Of a stretch of DNA of 9,445 bases, positions 8,873 to 9,445 are shown piece after piece. A program made the translations under genes and the position numbers. The DNA lies in assembly GCA_044326505.1 (NCBI GenBank), contig JBIRBF010000105.1:1-9445 (forward strand), in the 5' to 3' direction. This DNA comes from JACJWR01 sp044326505. GTDB taxonomy: Bacteria > Actinomycetota > Actinomycetes > S36-B12 > UBA10799. Each line of letters opens with the position of its first letter. Within the stretch, counting starts at the first letter, position 1. The notes below the pieces were generated by a model that saw only the letters and a program-made list of their open reading frames with translations, was not told where the DNA came from and made no database searches.

Positions 8873-9445
8873 ATGGTTGCCACGAACACCGCCGGTACGA
8901 GTGAGGCCCGCGTGCTGGCCGACCTCGAGGCCGAGGCCATCTGGGCCCTGCGCGAAACCGCTGCAGCGTTCGCGCGGCCCGTGCTGCTCTACAGCATCGG
9001 CAAGGACTCCACCGTCCTGCTGCACCTGGCGCGCAAGGCTTTCCACCCAGGCCCGATCCCGTTCCCTGTGATGCACATCGACACCGGCTGGAAGTTCGCC
9101 GAGATGATCGCGTTCCGCGACGCGGCGGCCGCCCGCTTGGGACTCGCTTTGCGGGTGGTGACGAACGAGGCCGGCCGGGCCGAGGGGGTCTCGCCGTTCA
9201 GCCACGGAGCCCAGGAGTACACCCGGATCATGAAGACCGTCGCCTTGCGCGACGGCCTGGACGCAGGGGGCTTCGACGTGGCTATCGGCGGTGCCCGTCG
9301 CGATGAGGAGAAATCGCGGGCCAAGGAGCGCATCTTCTCTTTGCGCGAGGCCGGGCACCGATGGGAGCCGCGCAAGCAGCGCCCGGAGTTCTGGCACACG
9401 GTCAATTCCGCGCTCGCCGACGGGCAGACCATGCGATCGTTCCCC
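8873..9445 (+). CDS. cysD: Sulfate adenylyltransferase subunit 2 (CysD), N-terminal part, cut by window edge
   Basis: The first 191 residues are present. CysD is the small catalytic subunit of ATP sulfurylase; with the GTPase CysN it makes adenosine 5'-phosphosulfate from ATP and sulfate in assimilatory sulfate reduction in the cytosol. Diagnostic motifs are the PP-loop YSIGKDS (40-46) followed by LLHLARKAF (49-57), HIDTGWKF (68-75), GGARRDEEKSRAKERIFS (139-156) and the WEPRKQRPEFW stretch (164-174). Full-length members have about 300 residues, so roughly one third is missing to the right, where cysN would usually follow. The ATG start fits the family's usual N-terminus (an Ala/Glu-rich helix before the PP-loop) and a TAGGGT box 6 nt upstream. 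The gene is divergent from etfD across 164 nt, and the two seem functionally unrelated. Confidence 0.95.
   Translation, partial: MVATNTAGTSEARVLADLEAEAIWALRETAAAFARPVLLYSIGKDSTVLLHLARKAFHPGPIPFPVMHIDTGWKFAEMIAFRDAAAARLGLALRVVTNEAGRAEGVSPFSHGAQEYTRIMKTVALRDGLDAGGFDVAIGGARRDEEKSRAKERIFSLREAGHRWEPRKQRPEFWHTVNSALADGQTMRSFP

Overview
The window is a gene-dense piece of a high-GC chromosome, almost certainly from an actinomycete (Actinomycetota). The evidence is GTG starts, strong third-position GC, several TANNNT -10 boxes placed only 6-7 nt before a start codon (the leaderless arrangement common in this phylum), and homologues of M. tuberculosis proteins: an R2-like ligand-binding oxidase next to a TetR regulator (compare Rv0232-Rv0233) and the membrane Fe-S reductase EtfD (compare Rv0338c). 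I cannot name the genus from sequence alone. I see no mobile element, CRISPR array, rRNA or tRNA. Seven protein genes fill the window and no gap exceeds about 165 bases.

Region 1 (1-4003, minus strand) is a same-strand run. In transcription order it holds a TetR-family regulator (4003-3395), an R2lox oxidase (3371-2463), an alpha/beta-hydrolase of unrecognised family (2380-1115), and the N-terminal part of a membrane-anchored Abhydrolase_9/DUF2319-type protein (1083 to the window edge). TetR and R2lox are 23 nt apart with a strong Shine-Dalgarno, so they are probably co-transcribed. The two hydrolase genes follow after 82 and 31 nt, and each has a possible -10 box of its own close to the start codon.

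Region 2 (4082-6466, plus strand) is a two-module FUSC-family membrane protein, divergent from tetR across 78 nt that carry two inverted repeats. It ends in an 11-nt tail-to-tail overlap with etfD.

Region 3 (8708-6456, minus strand) is etfD, a membrane protein fused to two ferredoxin-type clusters and two CCG-like domains. It is expected to pass electrons from acyl-CoA dehydrogenases, through EtfAB, to menaquinone. Its 5' region has a clear SD, a TAGTAT box and a 12-bp palindrome overlapping that box, so a repressor is likely. Divergent from it, at 8873, starts cysD (sulfate adenylyltransferase small subunit), cut by the right edge and probably translated from a leaderless mRNA.

Taken together, the left part looks like a regulated lipid or hydrophobic-compound module: an R2lox (known members hold a long-chain fatty acid near a Mn/Fe site), two alpha/beta-hydrolases, a TetR sensor and a divergent transporter-like protein. 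EtfD adds a link to fatty-acid oxidation. The best candidate for something undescribed is the R2lox-hydrolase pairing, since the physiological substrate of R2lox is not established as far as I know. The functional link is inference from gene order, not something the sequence proves.
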